DNA of 64,000 bases from Streptomyces sp. NBC_00285 (GCF_036174265.1 NZ_CP108055.1:868001-932000); one strand, 5' to 3'. Positions 15,389-24,457 are shown, numbered from the stretch's first letter. A program made the numbers and translations. Notes: generated by a model not told the origin, from the sequence alone.

Positions 15389-16285
15389 ATGACGGAGACC
15401 CGCTTGTCCTTCCACATCACCCCGCTCGCCGATCCCGGCCCCTCCGTCTCCAGCCGCCGCCTTGCCTGGCTGGCCTCCGGGGACGACGGCATACCGCTCG
15501 GGTCCGCCTTCCTGCGCCTGTTCACCAAGCAGGGCCAGGAGCACCTGGCCGAACTGGAGCTCGCCGTGCACGGCGCCGAGCGGCGGCAGGGCGTCGGGAC
15601 CCGGCTCCTGGAGGCCGCCGTGGACGCGGCGAAGGCGGAGCGCCGACGGTCGGTGATCGCCCAGGCCGAACAGGGCTCCCCCGCCGACCTGTTCCTGGCC
15701 GCGCGGGGCTTCCGGCAGGTGCTGACCCTCGTCCACGCCCGGCTCCCGCTGGCCGACCTCGATCCCGCCGCCCTCGACGCCATGGTCGAACTGCCGCACC
15801 CCGGCTACCGGTTGACCGAGTGGGAGGGCACCGTGCCACCGCAGTTGGCGCGGTCGTTCGCCGACTCGCGGCGCGCGATGGACGACATGCCGATGGACGG
15901 CACGGACTTCGGCACGGTCGTCTGGGACCTGGACCGGGTGGTCGCGGCGGCCGAGGCGGTCGCCCGGCGGGGTGAGCTGCTGCACACCGTGGCAGCCGTG
16001 GACGAGGCGGACGGCAGCGTGGCCGGATTCTCCGAACTGGTCTTCCCCGGCGACGGCTCGGGCGACGGACAGCACTACGGCACCGCCGTACTGCCCGGGC
16101 ACCGCGGCCGCGGCCTGGCCCGCTGGATGAAGGCCGCGGCCATCCGCCACGCCCGTGAACGGCACCCGGAGCTCGCCGGGTTGCGCACCGACACCGCGGA
16201 CGGCAACGCGCCGATGCGCGCAGTCAACGACGCCCTCGGATACGTACCGACGCACACGGCCGTGGAGTACCAGCTCGACCTGTGA
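15389..16285 (+). CDS. Tandem-GNAT acetyltransferase
   Basis: 298-residue protein with two GNAT folds. The N-terminal half has LELAVHGAERRQGVGTRLLEAA (intact acetyl-CoA loop), and the C-terminal half has GTAVLPGHRGRGLARWMKAA followed by LRTDTADGNAPMRAVNDALGY. Double-GNAT proteins of this length are common in Streptomyces and resemble mycothiol synthase in layout, but the signature residues of MshD are not evident, so no specific substrate is proposed. Confidence 0.87.
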   Translation: MTETRLSFHITPLADPGPSVSSRRLAWLASGDDGIPLGSAFLRLFTKQGQEHLAELELAVHGAERRQGVGTRLLEAAVDAAKAERRRSVIAQAEQGSPADLFLAARGFRQVLTLVHARLPLADLDPAALDAMVELPHPGYRLTEWEGTVPPQLARSFADSRRAMDDMPMDGTDFGTVVWDLDRVVAAAEAVARRGELLHTVAAVDEADGSVAGFSELVFPGDGSGDGQHYGTAVLPGHRGRGLARWMKAAAIRHARERHPELAGLRTDTADGNAPMRAVNDALGYVPTHTAVEYQLDL

Positions 16286-16339
16286 TCACCGGGTGCGACG
16301 GATCGGGCGACCGGAATGCGCCAGACCGGCCGCCGAGCT

Positions 16340-17116
16340 CTACGGCCGGTACACGTACGGCTGCGTGATCGTCAGCGGTTCGAAGCCGAGGCGTTCCAGG
16401 ATGGGACGGCTCGCGGGCATCGCGTCGACCTGGAGGTAGCGGTAACCGCGCTCCACGGCCGCGCGGGCGCGGTGCGCGACCAGGGCACGGTAGATGCCGC
16501 GGCCTCGCCAGGCCTCGACGGTGCCGCCGCCCCACAGGCCGGCGAAGCGGGTGCCGGGCACGAGTTCCATGCGGGCCGCGCTGACCGGCACGTCTCCGGC
16601 GAGGGCGACCACCGCGACGACGGTGTCGGGGTCGTCCTGCAGCCGGGCGAGCAGCTGGTGCCGCAACCGGGTGCTGTCGGTGCCGAACGCCTTCTCGTGC
16701 ACGTCCGCCACCATGTCGACGGCCGCCCGGTCGGTGACCGGAAGAAAGCGGATCCCCTCGGGTGCCCCGGCGTCCAGGGTGAGTCCGGCGACCTCGGCGA
16801 TCATCAGGGTCTCCTCGGGCTCCGGGGTGAACCCGGCCGCCCTGAGCCGCTGCCCCAGATCGATGGGCAGATCATGGCCGTACAGCTTCCACTCGAACTC
16901 ACGGCCGAGGTTCGTGTAGTACGCGATCTGCTCGGCGACGGCCTTGTCGGCGCTCGTCTCGTCGAGGTCGGACCAGACGACGCCGTTCCAGCCGTGCTCG
17001 GCACCGATATGGCGGACCACCCCGCCGACGCGCTCGACACGGGCACCGGGACCGTCCGCTTGTGCGCCTTCGCGCATGTCCCGGTCGTACAGAGCGAGTA
17101 CCGCAACATGATCCAT
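16340..17116 (-). CDS. GNAT family N-acetyltransferase
   Basis: 258-residue protein whose GNAT domain occupies the C-terminal half: the acetyl-CoA loop is WGGGTVEAWRGRGIYRALVA, followed by YRYLQVDAMPASRPILERLGF. The N-terminal 120 residues (VAVLALYDRDMREGAQ, FEWKLYGHDLPIDLGQRLRA) form the extra domain seen in a Streptomyces GNAT subgroup. Convergent with the preceding tandem GNAT gene, 54 bases apart. Substrate unknown. Confidence 0.87.
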   Translation of the reverse strand: MDHVAVLALYDRDMREGAQADGPGARVERVGGVVRHIGAEHGWNGVVWSDLDETSADKAVAEQIAYYTNLGREFEWKLYGHDLPIDLGQRLRAAGFTPEPEETLMIAEVAGLTLDAGAPEGIRFLPVTDRAAVDMVADVHEKAFGTDSTRLRHQLLARLQDDPDTVVAVVALAGDVPVSAARMELVPGTRFAGLWGGGTVEAWRGRGIYRALVAHRARAAVERGYRYLQVDAMPASRPILERLGFEPLTITQPYVYRP

Positions 17117-17157
17117 GCGCTCACTCCATCACCCGGACGTCTCCGCGGCAATGGCGT

Positions 17158-17535
17158 TTACGGCCGTCCGGACTCCGCGCGCACCGCCGCCAGGTAGGCG
17201 CTGAGCCGGTCGCGGTTGCGGGCCAGGCAGTCGATCCTGCTCTGGATACGGTCGACGTGGGCCTCCAGGAGGGCGGCTGTGCTGGGTGTCAGGTGCTCAG
17301 GTGACAGCAAGATCTCCTCCGGCCCGGACAGGTACGGCAGAATCGCGCGGATCATCTCGGTGGTCAGGCCCGAGTCCAGCAGCCCGCGGATCTGCTGGAC
17401 GTCCCGGACCGCCGCCTCGCCGTAGTCGCGGTACCCGTTGTGGTTCCTCTCGGGGTGCAGGAGGTCCTGCTCCTCGTAGTAGCGCAGCAGCCTGGTGGGG
17501 ACTGCGGTGCGGTGGGACAGTTCACCGATCCTCAT
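17158..17535 (-). CDS. MerR family transcriptional regulator
   Basis: 125-residue regulator. Residues 1-70 are the MerR winged helix (MRIGELSHRTAVPTRLLRYYEEQDLL, then GYRDYGEAAVRDVQQIRGLL), followed by the dimerisation coil (LLEAHVDRIQSRIDCLARNRDRL). No cysteine metal site is visible, so it is more likely an organic-effector sensor of the BmrR/TipA-like kind, without an effector domain. It is divergent from the MFS exporter, with a MerR-type palindrome between them. Confidence 0.9.
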   Translation of the reverse strand: MRIGELSHRTAVPTRLLRYYEEQDLLHPERNHNGYRDYGEAAVRDVQQIRGLLDSGLTTEMIRAILPYLSGPEEILLSPEHLTPSTAALLEAHVDRIQSRIDCLARNRDRLSAYLAAVRAESGRP

Positions 17536-17558
17536 GACGCGCTCCCGGGTCGCCCTTG

Positions 17559-17578
17559 CCTTCACACTGATGTGAAGG
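17559..17578. promoter_or_regulatory. MerR operator
   Basis: Perfect palindrome CCTTCACACTGATGTGAAGG between the regulator (start 17535) and the MFS gene (start 17594). MerR sites of this CCTTCAC...GTGAAGG form lie inside an over-long spacer of the target promoter. The palindrome ends 15 bases before the exporter ATG. Confidence 0.85.
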
Positions 17579-17593
17579 TCCGAGCATGGTCCC

Positions 17594-18850
17594 ATGTCCA
17601 CCACTTCCCTGACCGAGGGCACAGCCGTGCCCACGCCCGCGCCACTGCCGTGGTCCGCCCTCCTCGCCCTGTCGACGGCTGCCTTCACCGCCGTGCTGAC
17701 CGAACTGCTGCCCGCGGGACTGTTGCCCCGGATGGCTCCGGCGCTGGGGGTCTCCGAGGCCCGGGTGGGCTTCCTCGTCACCGGCTACGCGGGAGCGTCC
17801 TTCGCTGCCGCGATACCCCTCACCGCGTTGCTGCGCGGGCTGCCGCGCCGGACGGTGCTCGTCGGCGCCCTGTCCGGCTTCGCGCTGAGCAACGCGGTGG
17901 TGGCGCTGTCCTCGTCGTACGCGCTGACGTTCGGGGCGCGACTGGTGGCCGGGGGCATGGGCGGGACGCTCTGGGCGATGCTCGCCGGGTACGCGGCACG
18001 GATGGTGCCCGCCGAGCGGCGCGGCCGGGCGATCGCCATCGTGCTCGCCGGGATCACCCTCGCGCTGTCCCTGGGCGTCCCGGCCGGGACCGTGCTGGCC
18101 GGGGCGGTGGGCTGGCGGGCGGCGTTCGGAGTACTGGCGGGGCTCGCGGTGCTGCTGGTGGGCTGGGTGCGGTGGCAGGTGCCCGCCTTCCCCGGTGAGG
18201 CGCCGGAGGCACGCGTTCCGCTCGTCCGGGTCGCCGCGCTGCCGGGGATCCCGGCCGTCCTGTCCGTCACACTGTTCCTGCTGGTGGGGCACCAGGTGAT
18301 GTACACGTACGTGGCCCCGTTCGCGGCGCACGCCGGGTTCGGCCGTACGGGACTGGTGCTGCTGGTGTTCGGGGCGGCGACGGTGGTGGGGATCTGGATC
18401 ACGGGAGTCCTGGTGGACGGCCGTCTGCGGGCGGCGCTGCTCGGCGCACTGGGGCTGTGCGCGGCCGTGATGCTCGCGCTGGGCCTGGCCGCCGAGGTGC
18501 CCGGGATCCTGCTGATCTCGGTCGGCCTCTGGGGGCTCGCCTTCGGGGGTGCGCCGACGCTCATCCAGACGGCATTGGTCGACGCCTCGGGCCCGGAGCG
18601 GGCGGACGTGGCCACGTCGTTGCAGACCACGGTGTACAACGCGGGGATCGCCGCGGGCTCGCTGACCGGCGGCGTCGTCCTGGAGGACATGGGCGCCGGG
18701 GCGCTGCCCTGGATCGCCCTGCCGCTGCTCGTGCTCGCCCTGAGCGTGGTCACGGTCGCCCGCCGGGACGCGTTCCCCGCGCGACGCGAGAGCTCGGCGA
18801 CGGCGCAGACAGCTGCCGGCACAGCTCGGCACTCCAGGCGGAACGCCTAG
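17594..18850 (+). CDS. MFS drug/metabolite exporter (DHA1 type)
   Basis: 418-residue transporter with 12 predicted transmembrane helices. Motif A region reads ALLRGLPRRTVLVGALSGFA, and the fifth-helix antiporter motif lies around LAGITLALSLGVPAGTVLAG, which marks drug:proton antiporters. It resembles AraJ/chloramphenicol-type exporters. ATG 17594 has no Shine-Dalgarno and is only 15 bases from the operator, so the transcript is probably leaderless. The likely signal is a compound sensed by the divergent MerR protein; substrate unknown. Confidence 0.9.
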   Translation: MSTTSLTEGTAVPTPAPLPWSALLALSTAAFTAVLTELLPAGLLPRMAPALGVSEARVGFLVTGYAGASFAAAIPLTALLRGLPRRTVLVGALSGFALSNAVVALSSSYALTFGARLVAGGMGGTLWAMLAGYAARMVPAERRGRAIAIVLAGITLALSLGVPAGTVLAGAVGWRAAFGVLAGLAVLLVGWVRWQVPAFPGEAPEARVPLVRVAALPGIPAVLSVTLFLLVGHQVMYTYVAPFAAHAGFGRTGLVLLVFGAATVVGIWITGVLVDGRLRAALLGALGLCAAVMLALGLAAEVPGILLISVGLWGLAFGGAPTLIQTALVDASGPERADVATSLQTTVYNAGIAAGSLTGGVVLEDMGAGALPWIALPLLVLALSVVTVARRDAFPARRESSATAQTAAGTARHSRRNA

Positions 18851-18876
18851 GCTCGTCGCGAGGAGGGCCGAACCCC

Positions 18877-19356
18877 ATGGTCGTAAAGGACACCGAACTG
18901 CCGTATCTGCGCCGCTGCGTGGAGCTGGCGACCGAGGCGCTGGAGGCCGGGGACGAACCGTTCGGTTCCGTCCTGGTGGACGCGGGCGGTGAGATCCTCG
19001 CCGAGGACCACAACCGCGTGGCCTCCGGCGACCGCACCCGGCATCCCGAGTTCGAGCTGGCCCGCTGGTCAGCGGCCCACATGACGCCTCCGGAACGGGC
19101 GGCGGCGACGGTGTACACCTCCGGCGAGCACTGTCCGATGTGCGCGGCCGCGCATGCCTGGGTGGGTCTCGGACGGATCGTGTACGTCGCCTCGTCCGAG
19201 CAACTGACTGAGTGGCTGAAGGAGTTGGGTGTCCCGGCGCCACCGGTACGGGCCCTGCCGGTCGGCGAGATCGCTCCCGGGGTGATCGTGGACGGCCCGG
19301 TGCCCGAGTTGACGGACGCCGTAAGGCAGTTGCACCACCGGTTCCACCAGCGCTGA
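18877..19356 (+). CDS. Zinc-dependent nucleoside/nucleobase deaminase
   Basis: 159-residue cytidine-deaminase-fold enzyme. The zinc and catalytic residues are H56-P-E58 and C86-P-M-C89 (TSGEHCPMC), in the order found in guanine and tRNA-adenosine deaminase relatives. ATG 18877 follows GAGGAGG. It starts 26 bases after the MFS gene on the same strand and may be co-transcribed. The base it acts on cannot be read from the sequence. Confidence 0.9.
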   Translation: MVVKDTELPYLRRCVELATEALEAGDEPFGSVLVDAGGEILAEDHNRVASGDRTRHPEFELARWSAAHMTPPERAAATVYTSGEHCPMCAAAHAWVGLGRIVYVASSEQLTEWLKELGVPAPPVRALPVGEIAPGVIVDGPVPELTDAVRQLHHRFHQR

Positions 19357-19434
19357 CATCGGGTCTCCCGGGATGCGGGCACCGTAAGGCGCAGGCCCCA
19401 CCGGCCGGCGTCCGGGAGAGCCTTCCGGTGTCCG

Positions 19435-20166
19435 TCAGCGCGTTCCTCGTGGGCGGAAGCGGCGGTAGACCGCTGCACCGCCGAGAACCAGCGCGGCACT
19501 GCCCAACGCGGCGGGCAGGACGGGGTCCGCGCCCGTGCGGGCGAGGGCGGGCCCGATGTCCGGCGCGGGGGACGTGACCTGTTCCGGGCCAGGGCCGTGC
19601 TTCGGCGGGGTGCCGGGCGTGGGGTTCGTCGGGCGGTCGGGGGTGCCGGGCACATCGGGGAGGTCCCCGGAGGTGTTCACGGCGTCGTTGCCGACGGACG
19701 GATTGCCGACACCGACCGCGTTCACCGAGTTTCCGCTGACATTGAGGGGCACGTGGACCGGGAGCCGCACCCCGTTGCCGGCGAGCAGGCCCGGGGAGTC
19801 CGTCCCGTCGCCCTCGGCGCTCGACCCGCCGCGCGCCGGCCCACCATGCGCCGACGCGTCGCCGCGCGTGCGCGCGTCACCGGCAGCCGCCCGGCCGTGG
19901 CCGCCTGAGTCCTCGTTGACGCAGGTGTTGCCCACGGCGGGATTGAGGAGCCCCACCACGTCCACGGTGTTCCCGCACACGTTCACCGGAACGTGCACCG
20001 GAAGCTGAACGGTGTTGCCGGAGATCACCCCGGGCGAACCTGCCGCGGCCCCGTCCGCCGTACTGCCGCCACCGACCGCGAACGCGGCGGACACCGGCAT
20101 CGTCACGGCCATCGCCCCGGACGCGGCGGCGACGGCGAGGACGCTGTTCCGGTTAACCCTTCTCAT
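19435..20166 (-). CDS. chpB: Long chaplin with LARTG sorting signal
   Basis: 243-residue cell-wall-anchored chaplin that helps form the hydrophobic amyloid sheath of aerial hyphae. After a signal peptide (about 1-30) come two chaplin domains: GNTVQLPVHVPVNVCGNTVDVV...NTCVN with both conserved cysteines, and GNGVRLPVHVPLNVSGNSVNAV...NDAVN, in which both cysteines are replaced. A Pro/Thr/Gly-rich stretch leads to LARTG, a membrane helix and a basic tail, a sortase E substrate signal. The gene symbol rests on the long-chaplin layout and on the NsdB-like neighbour 7 kb away, recalled from S. coelicolor; chpC or chpA are alternatives. Confidence 0.87.
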   Translation of the reverse strand: MRRVNRNSVLAVAAASGAMAVTMPVSAAFAVGGGSTADGAAAGSPGVISGNTVQLPVHVPVNVCGNTVDVVGLLNPAVGNTCVNEDSGGHGRAAAGDARTRGDASAHGGPARGGSSAEGDGTDSPGLLAGNGVRLPVHVPLNVSGNSVNAVGVGNPSVGNDAVNTSGDLPDVPGTPDRPTNPTPGTPPKHGPGPEQVTSPAPDIGPALARTGADPVLPAALGSAALVLGGAAVYRRFRPRGTR

Positions 20167-20438
20167 GGGTTCCCTGCCTTCCAGACATCGACGCGGGCAC
20201 TCGCCCGCACCGCATAAAACGCAGGCGAACCATCGGAGTTATGGCTAATCGGCCTTTCACCCCATCGAGCGACATGGTTGTCGAACTTGCGGCAAAACAG
20301 ACTCATCGGCATCGAGCGGGCAAAGAGTAGGGCACGTTCCGTGATCCCGCTCGTGCGCAGGCGTGCCGTCAGGGGGCCGCCTATCGTGATCGAGGGCGCC
20401 GGTGAACCGGTCCGCGAGGGGCGTCCCTGGAGGCATCC

Positions 20439-22046
20439 ATGCCGGCCAAGCTGTCGAGGGGGCAATGCGCCCTCTCCGGAGCCATGGGGCTCGCCCTGCT
20501 CGGCGCCGGACTTCCCGCGATGGCCGCGAACGGCTCGGGGCCCGACCTGTCGCGCTTCTACCGGCAGAGGATCAGCTGGTCGAAGTGTGTGGGCATGGAG
20601 GCCCCCGACGACCTGCAGTGCGCGAAGGTCACCGTCCCCCTCGACTACGCGAAGCCCCGCGCGGGCACCCTCGACCTGGCGCTCGCCCGCTACCGGGCGA
20701 CGACCAGGCACAAGCGGGGCTCGGTGCTGCTGAACTTCGGCGGTCCTGGCGGCGCGGGCGTACCCGGACTCGCGGCCGCAGGCGGCGAGTTCATGGGGCT
20801 CACGGACGAGTACGACGTGGTGTCCTTCGATCCGCGCGGCGTGGGCCGGTCCTCCCCGGTCAGCTGCGGGGAGGGCACCGACGAGGCGCTGGAGGCGACG
20901 GACGACGAGACGGCACTCACCGACAGCCCGCGGACCGTACTGGGGCGGTTGCGGAAGGCGGCCGACCAGTGCGCCAAGCACTCCGGGCCCGTGCTGCCCC
21001 ACATCGGCACGGTGAACGCCTCGCGCGACCTGGACATCATGCGCCAGGCCCTGGGCGACAAGAAGCTCAACTACCTCGGGTTCTCCTACGGCACCCGGCT
21101 GGGCGCGGTGTACGCGGCCCAGTTCCCCGGGAAGGTGGGCCGGATGGTGCTCGACGGCGTCGACACGCTCACCGAGCCGCTGGCCCAGCAGGGAGTGGCG
21201 GGCGCCGCCGGACAGCAGACGGCACTGGAGGACTTCGTCGACTGGTGCGTGAAGGACATCGCCTGTCCGTTCGGCACCGACGCGCGTGGCGCCCTGGAAC
21301 AGGTCATACGACTCGTCGCCTCGCTGGACGAGGATCCGGTGCCGACGGGGTTCGGCCCCGACTTCACCGGCCAGGATCTCGTGGGCGCCATCGGGCAGGC
21401 TCTCTACAGCGAGGACCTGTGGCCCTCGCTGGAGCGGGCGCTCGCCGAACTGGTGGAGCAGGGCGACACGACGGGCGTCCTCGGCTTCGCGGGCGGCGGG
21501 TCCGGGTTCCTCGCCGGTACGCGTTCGGCCGCCCGCAGCACCGGCGCACCCTCCGGCGACCCGACGGACAACCCCCTCGCGGACGTGGAGGACGTGCCGC
21601 TCGACAACCTCGTGGCGGCCCTGATGGCGGTGAACTGCGCGGACGACCCCGACCGCCCCGGCGCCGACCGGATCGGCAAGGACCTGGCCAGGCTGCGGGC
21701 CTCGTACGAGCAGGCGTCCCCGGTCTTCGGCCGCTACCGGCTCACCGAGTACCTGATGTGCTACGGCCGCCCGAAGGGCACCGACTACATCCGCGAGAAG
21801 GTGCGCGACGTCCGCACTCCGAAGATGCTTCTCGTGGGCACGCGCGGGGACCCGGCGACGCCGTACCGGTGGACCGTGGAGACCGCGAAGCGTCTCGGTG
21901 ACTCGGCCGTGGTCCTCGACAACAAGGGCGAGGGACACACCGGTTACGCCTCCTCCAAGTGCGTGCACCGCAAGGTCGACGACTTCCTGCTCTACGGCAG
22001 TCTGCCGCCGAACGGCAGTTCCTGCGGGCCCGAAGGGGACGACTGA
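20439..22046 (+). CDS. Secreted alpha/beta hydrolase with TAP-like C-terminal domain
   Basis: 535-residue secreted tripeptidyl-aminopeptidase-type hydrolase (SlpD/SlpE relatives). A signal peptide covers about 1-29. The oxyanion region is LLNFGGPGGAGVPG (98-111), DPRGVGRSSP follows, and the nucleophile elbow is GFSYG with Ser216. The TAP-like C-terminal domain has TPKMLLVGTRGDPATPYRW and GEGHTGYASSKCV, containing the catalytic Asp and His. Six or more cysteines suggest disulfides. Divergent from the chaplin gene; probable role is extracellular peptide breakdown. Confidence 0.9.
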   Translation: MPAKLSRGQCALSGAMGLALLGAGLPAMAANGSGPDLSRFYRQRISWSKCVGMEAPDDLQCAKVTVPLDYAKPRAGTLDLALARYRATTRHKRGSVLLNFGGPGGAGVPGLAAAGGEFMGLTDEYDVVSFDPRGVGRSSPVSCGEGTDEALEATDDETALTDSPRTVLGRLRKAADQCAKHSGPVLPHIGTVNASRDLDIMRQALGDKKLNYLGFSYGTRLGAVYAAQFPGKVGRMVLDGVDTLTEPLAQQGVAGAAGQQTALEDFVDWCVKDIACPFGTDARGALEQVIRLVASLDEDPVPTGFGPDFTGQDLVGAIGQALYSEDLWPSLERALAELVEQGDTTGVLGFAGGGSGFLAGTRSAARSTGAPSGDPTDNPLADVEDVPLDNLVAALMAVNCADDPDRPGADRIGKDLARLRASYEQASPVFGRYRLTEYLMCYGRPKGTDYIREKVRDVRTPKMLLVGTRGDPATPYRWTVETAKRLGDSAVVLDNKGEGHTGYASSKCVHRKVDDFLLYGSLPPNGSSCGPEGDD

Positions 22047-22067
22047 CAGCGGCCGGTGAACCGGGCG

Positions 22068-22496
22068 CTAACCCTCCCAGTACGCCAGCCGGTGCACGGC
22101 CGCGGCCGCCGCGGTGAAGCCGTCGTCGCCCAGCATCGCCCGCAGTTCGGCGTTGAAGCGGTCGATCTCCGGCCGGGCGGCCCGCAGGGCGTCGGTCCCG
22201 GCGTCGGTCAACTCCAGCACCACGGCCCGGTGTTCGTTCGGATGTGTCTCCTTGGCGACGAGGCCGGCCGCGGTCAGCCGCCCGACCAGTCCCGTCACGG
22301 CGGAGTCCCGCAGCCCGAGGGTGCGGGCGAGCCGCTGCTGGGTGATGCCGGGCTCGTCGTGCACGGCGAACAGGGCGCCGAGCTGGGCCGTGGTGACTCC
22401 GGCGGCGTCCAGGCAGCGCCGGTCCGCGGTGGTGCGCAGGCGGTGCGCGGCCCGCTGGAGCAGGAAGTAGAGGCGCTGGTCGTCGGGGTCGGGCAT
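22068..22496 (-). CDS. MarR family transcriptional regulator
   Basis: 142-residue MarR-type winged-helix repressor: GVTTAQLGALFAVHDEPGIT, QQRLARTLGLRDSAVTGLVGRL as recognition helices, then the wing KETHPNEHRAVVLELTDAG. It is divergent from a hotdog thioesterase, with a MarR-type palindrome in the 67 bases between them, so it very likely controls itself and that gene in response to an aromatic or acyl compound. Confidence 0.92.
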   Translation of the reverse strand: MPDPDDQRLYFLLQRAAHRLRTTADRRCLDAAGVTTAQLGALFAVHDEPGITQQRLARTLGLRDSAVTGLVGRLTAAGLVAKETHPNEHRAVVLELTDAGTDALRAARPEIDRFNAELRAMLGDDGFTAAAAAVHRLAYWEG

Positions 22497-22533
22497 GGGC
22501 CGATGTTGACAGACGGGACAGGTTCACGCCAGT

Positions 22534-22555
22534 CTCACTTCACTAGTGAAATGAG
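22534..22555. promoter_or_regulatory. MarR operator
   Basis: 22-base palindrome with 11-base arms (CTCACTTCACT / AGTGAAATGAG, one mismatch), centred on the perfect TTCACTAGTGAA core at 22539-22550. It lies directly in front of the thioesterase ribosome binding site and upstream of the MarR gene. Confidence 0.85.
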
Positions 22556-22563
22556 GTGTGGGG

Positions 22564-22992
22564 ATGACTCGGACCCTGGACTTGGAGCTCGCCCGGAAGG
22601 TCCTGGCGGCACAGCCCTTCAGCACCCTGGTCGGCGCCCGGCTGACGGCCTTCGAGGAGGGCGCGGCCACGCTCGAGTTCGACATCCGCGGCGAACTCCT
22701 CCAGCAGCACGGCGCGGTGCACGGCGGGGTGCTCGGCTACGCGGCGGACAACGCGCTGTCCTTCGCCGCGGGCTCCGCGGCCGGCTCCGCGGTGGCCACC
22801 GCCGGTTTCTCCATCGACTTCCTGCGCCCGGCTCACGGCGAAGTCCTGCGGGCCCGCGCCCGGGTCGTACGGGCCGGCCGCACCCGCGTGGTGTGCCGCT
22901 GCGACCTGAGCACCGTGGACGCGGACGGCGCCGAGACCCTGTGCGCGGTGGCCCAGGGTTCGATCGCCGTACTCGAACCGCGGCCGGTGTGA
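22564..22992 (+). CDS. PaaI-family hotdog thioesterase
   Basis: 142-residue hotdog-fold acyl-CoA thioesterase. The catalytic region reads [23 protein letters not shown] (HGG motif with the usual acidic residue after it), followed by [23 protein letters not shown] 22564 lies eight bases after GAGG; GTG 22558 two codons earlier is an alternative start. PaaI-type enzymes hydrolyse hydroxyphenylacetyl-CoA or similar thioesters; a general detoxifying role under the MarR protein is likely. Confidence 0.9.
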   Translation: MTRTLDLELARKVLAAQPFSTLVGARLTAFEEGAATLEFDIRGELLQQHGAVHGGVLGYAADNALSFAAGSAAGSAVATAGFSIDFLRPAHGEVLRARARVVRAGRTRVVCRCDLSTVDADGAETLCAVAQGSIAVLEPRPV

Positions 22993-23321
22993 GACTGCAC
23001 CGTCAGAAGTCGACCGGGCCGGGTTCCGCACGATCGGGCAGGTCATGCCGTGGCCGCCACCCCGGCCGCGCCCCGGTGCGGCTCCGACGATGGTGACGAC
23101 CTCGGCACCGGCCCTGCCCAACGGTGTGCCGGTCCGGGTGTCGCTGTCGCAGGGTGAGGACCACGCCGGACTCCTGGGCGAACGGGCGAGGCAGCGTCGC
23201 GGGGCCGCGGTCTCCGTGTCGATCTTCGTCCTGAGATCATCACGTCACCGACGAAGTACTCCGAACGCCCGATCAAGTTGCCGCAAATGCCTGATCGGTG
23301 AATCAGTTCTATCGTGCTCCT
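22993..23321. other. 329-base region without a supported gene
   Basis: A plus-strand frame from 23045 has fairly GC-rich third positions ([20 protein letters not shown]) but overlaps the baeRF3 start and matches nothing I know. The last 80 bases are lower in GC and should hold the promoter of the baeRF3 gene. Confidence 0.35.
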
Positions 23322-24419
23322 ATGGAGCACGCACTCAGCACTGCGACCCTCTCCGAACTGCGCCGCCCGCGCACCTATCCGGCGGTGTCCGTACTGACGC
23401 CGACGCACCGCCGTGAACCCGAGAACTCCCAGGATCCGGTCCGGCTGCGCAATGTGGTGGCCGAGGCCAAGAAGCAGCTCGAAGCCGACCCGGCCGTCCC
23501 CCGGGAGCGGCGCGTCGACGTCTCCCGGCAGCTCGACCAGGCCCTCGCCGAGATCGACCTGGCACACGTCGAGGACGGACTGGTGATCTTCGCCGCGCCG
23601 GGCGAGCACCAGGTGTGGTCGCTGGCCCGCGAAGTGCCGGAGCGGGTGGTGCTCTCGGACACCTTCCTCACCCGCAACCTCGTCTCCGCGCAGGCCTCGG
23701 AGCGGCCGTTCTGGGTGCTGTCGGTCTCCGCCGACCACATCACGCTGTGGAACGGCGGCGTCGACCGGGTCTCCGAGCACCGCGGCGGCGGCTTCCCGCT
23801 GACCAGGAGCCGTGAGAACTTCGACGCCGAGCGCCAGGAGCGGATCGGCGATCTGCCGAGCACCTTCCGGGACGAGGGCACCCGGCACTTCCTGCGTGAG
23901 GCCGACTCCGCGCTGGGCAGGCTCCTGCACGAGGATCCGCGCCCGCTGTACGTCACCGGTGAGACGGCCGCACTGTCGGCGCTGGACGATGTCGGCGGTG
24001 CCACCAGGAACGCGGTGCACGTCCCGCACGGCGGGCTCGCCCACGGCACCCCGGACGCGGTGTGGCAGACGGTCCGGCCGCTGGTCGCGGAGGAGGCCCG
24101 CAAGAGCACCGAAGCCGTGGCCCGGGAGCTCGAATCGGCGCGCGGGCGGCGGGCGTTCGCGGCCGGCGTCGACGAGATCTGGCAGAGCGCCCGGGAGGGC
24201 CGACTGCGACTGCTGGCCGTCGAGGAGAACTACCGGGTGACCGTGCGCGACGGCGGCGGCGACCATCTGATGCCGGCCGACAGCGGCGACCTCGACGCCC
24301 GCGAGGACATCGTGGACGAGATCGTCGAACAGTGCCTGGAGACCGGCGCCGACGTCCGCTTCGTACCGGACGGCACCCTCGGCGGTGCCGACGGCATCGC
24401 GGGGATCCTGCGGTACTGA
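23322..24419 (+). CDS. baeRF3-domain (eRF1-like) protein
   Basis: 365-residue protein of the bacterial/archaeal release-factor-1-like (baeRF3) family. Landmarks are PAVSVLTPTHRREPENSQDP near the N-terminus, LVIFAAPGEHQVWSL in the centre, and the C-terminal pelota-like part RLLAVEENYRVTVRDGG and IVDEIVEQCLETGADVRFV. These proteins are thought to act at ribosomes, but cellular function is untested. No Shine-Dalgarno precedes ATG 23322; GTG 23298 is an in-frame alternative. A leaderless start is possible. Confidence 0.85.
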   Translation: MEHALSTATLSELRRPRTYPAVSVLTPTHRREPENSQDPVRLRNVVAEAKKQLEADPAVPRERRVDVSRQLDQALAEIDLAHVEDGLVIFAAPGEHQVWSLAREVPERVVLSDTFLTRNLVSAQASERPFWVLSVSADHITLWNGGVDRVSEHRGGGFPLTRSRENFDAERQERIGDLPSTFRDEGTRHFLREADSALGRLLHEDPRPLYVTGETAALSALDDVGGATRNAVHVPHGGLAHGTPDAVWQTVRPLVAEEARKSTEAVARELESARGRRAFAAGVDEIWQSAREGRLRLLAVEENYRVTVRDGGGDHLMPADSGDLDAREDIVDEIVEQCLETGADVRFVPDGTLGGADGIAGILRY

Positions 24420-24433
24420 CGGCACGGCGAACA

Positions 24434-24457
24434 CCGGGGCGCCGTACGCCGCCCCGG
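24434..24457. terminator. Bidirectional terminator between convergent genes
   Basis: Perfect 8-bp stem CCGGGGCG/CGCCCCGG with an 8-base loop, 15 bases after the baeRF3 stop and 31 bases before the stop of the opposing SsgA-like gene. Confidence 0.72.

Noticed and set aside
20163..21968. 601-residue minus-strand frame
   Set aside because: Shadow of the TAP hydrolase; the plus-strand product has a signal peptide and a full catalytic triad.
23045..23416. 123-residue plus-strand frame before and into the baeRF3 gene
   Set aside because: Overlaps a well-supported start region, no recognisable homology and no ribosome binding site.
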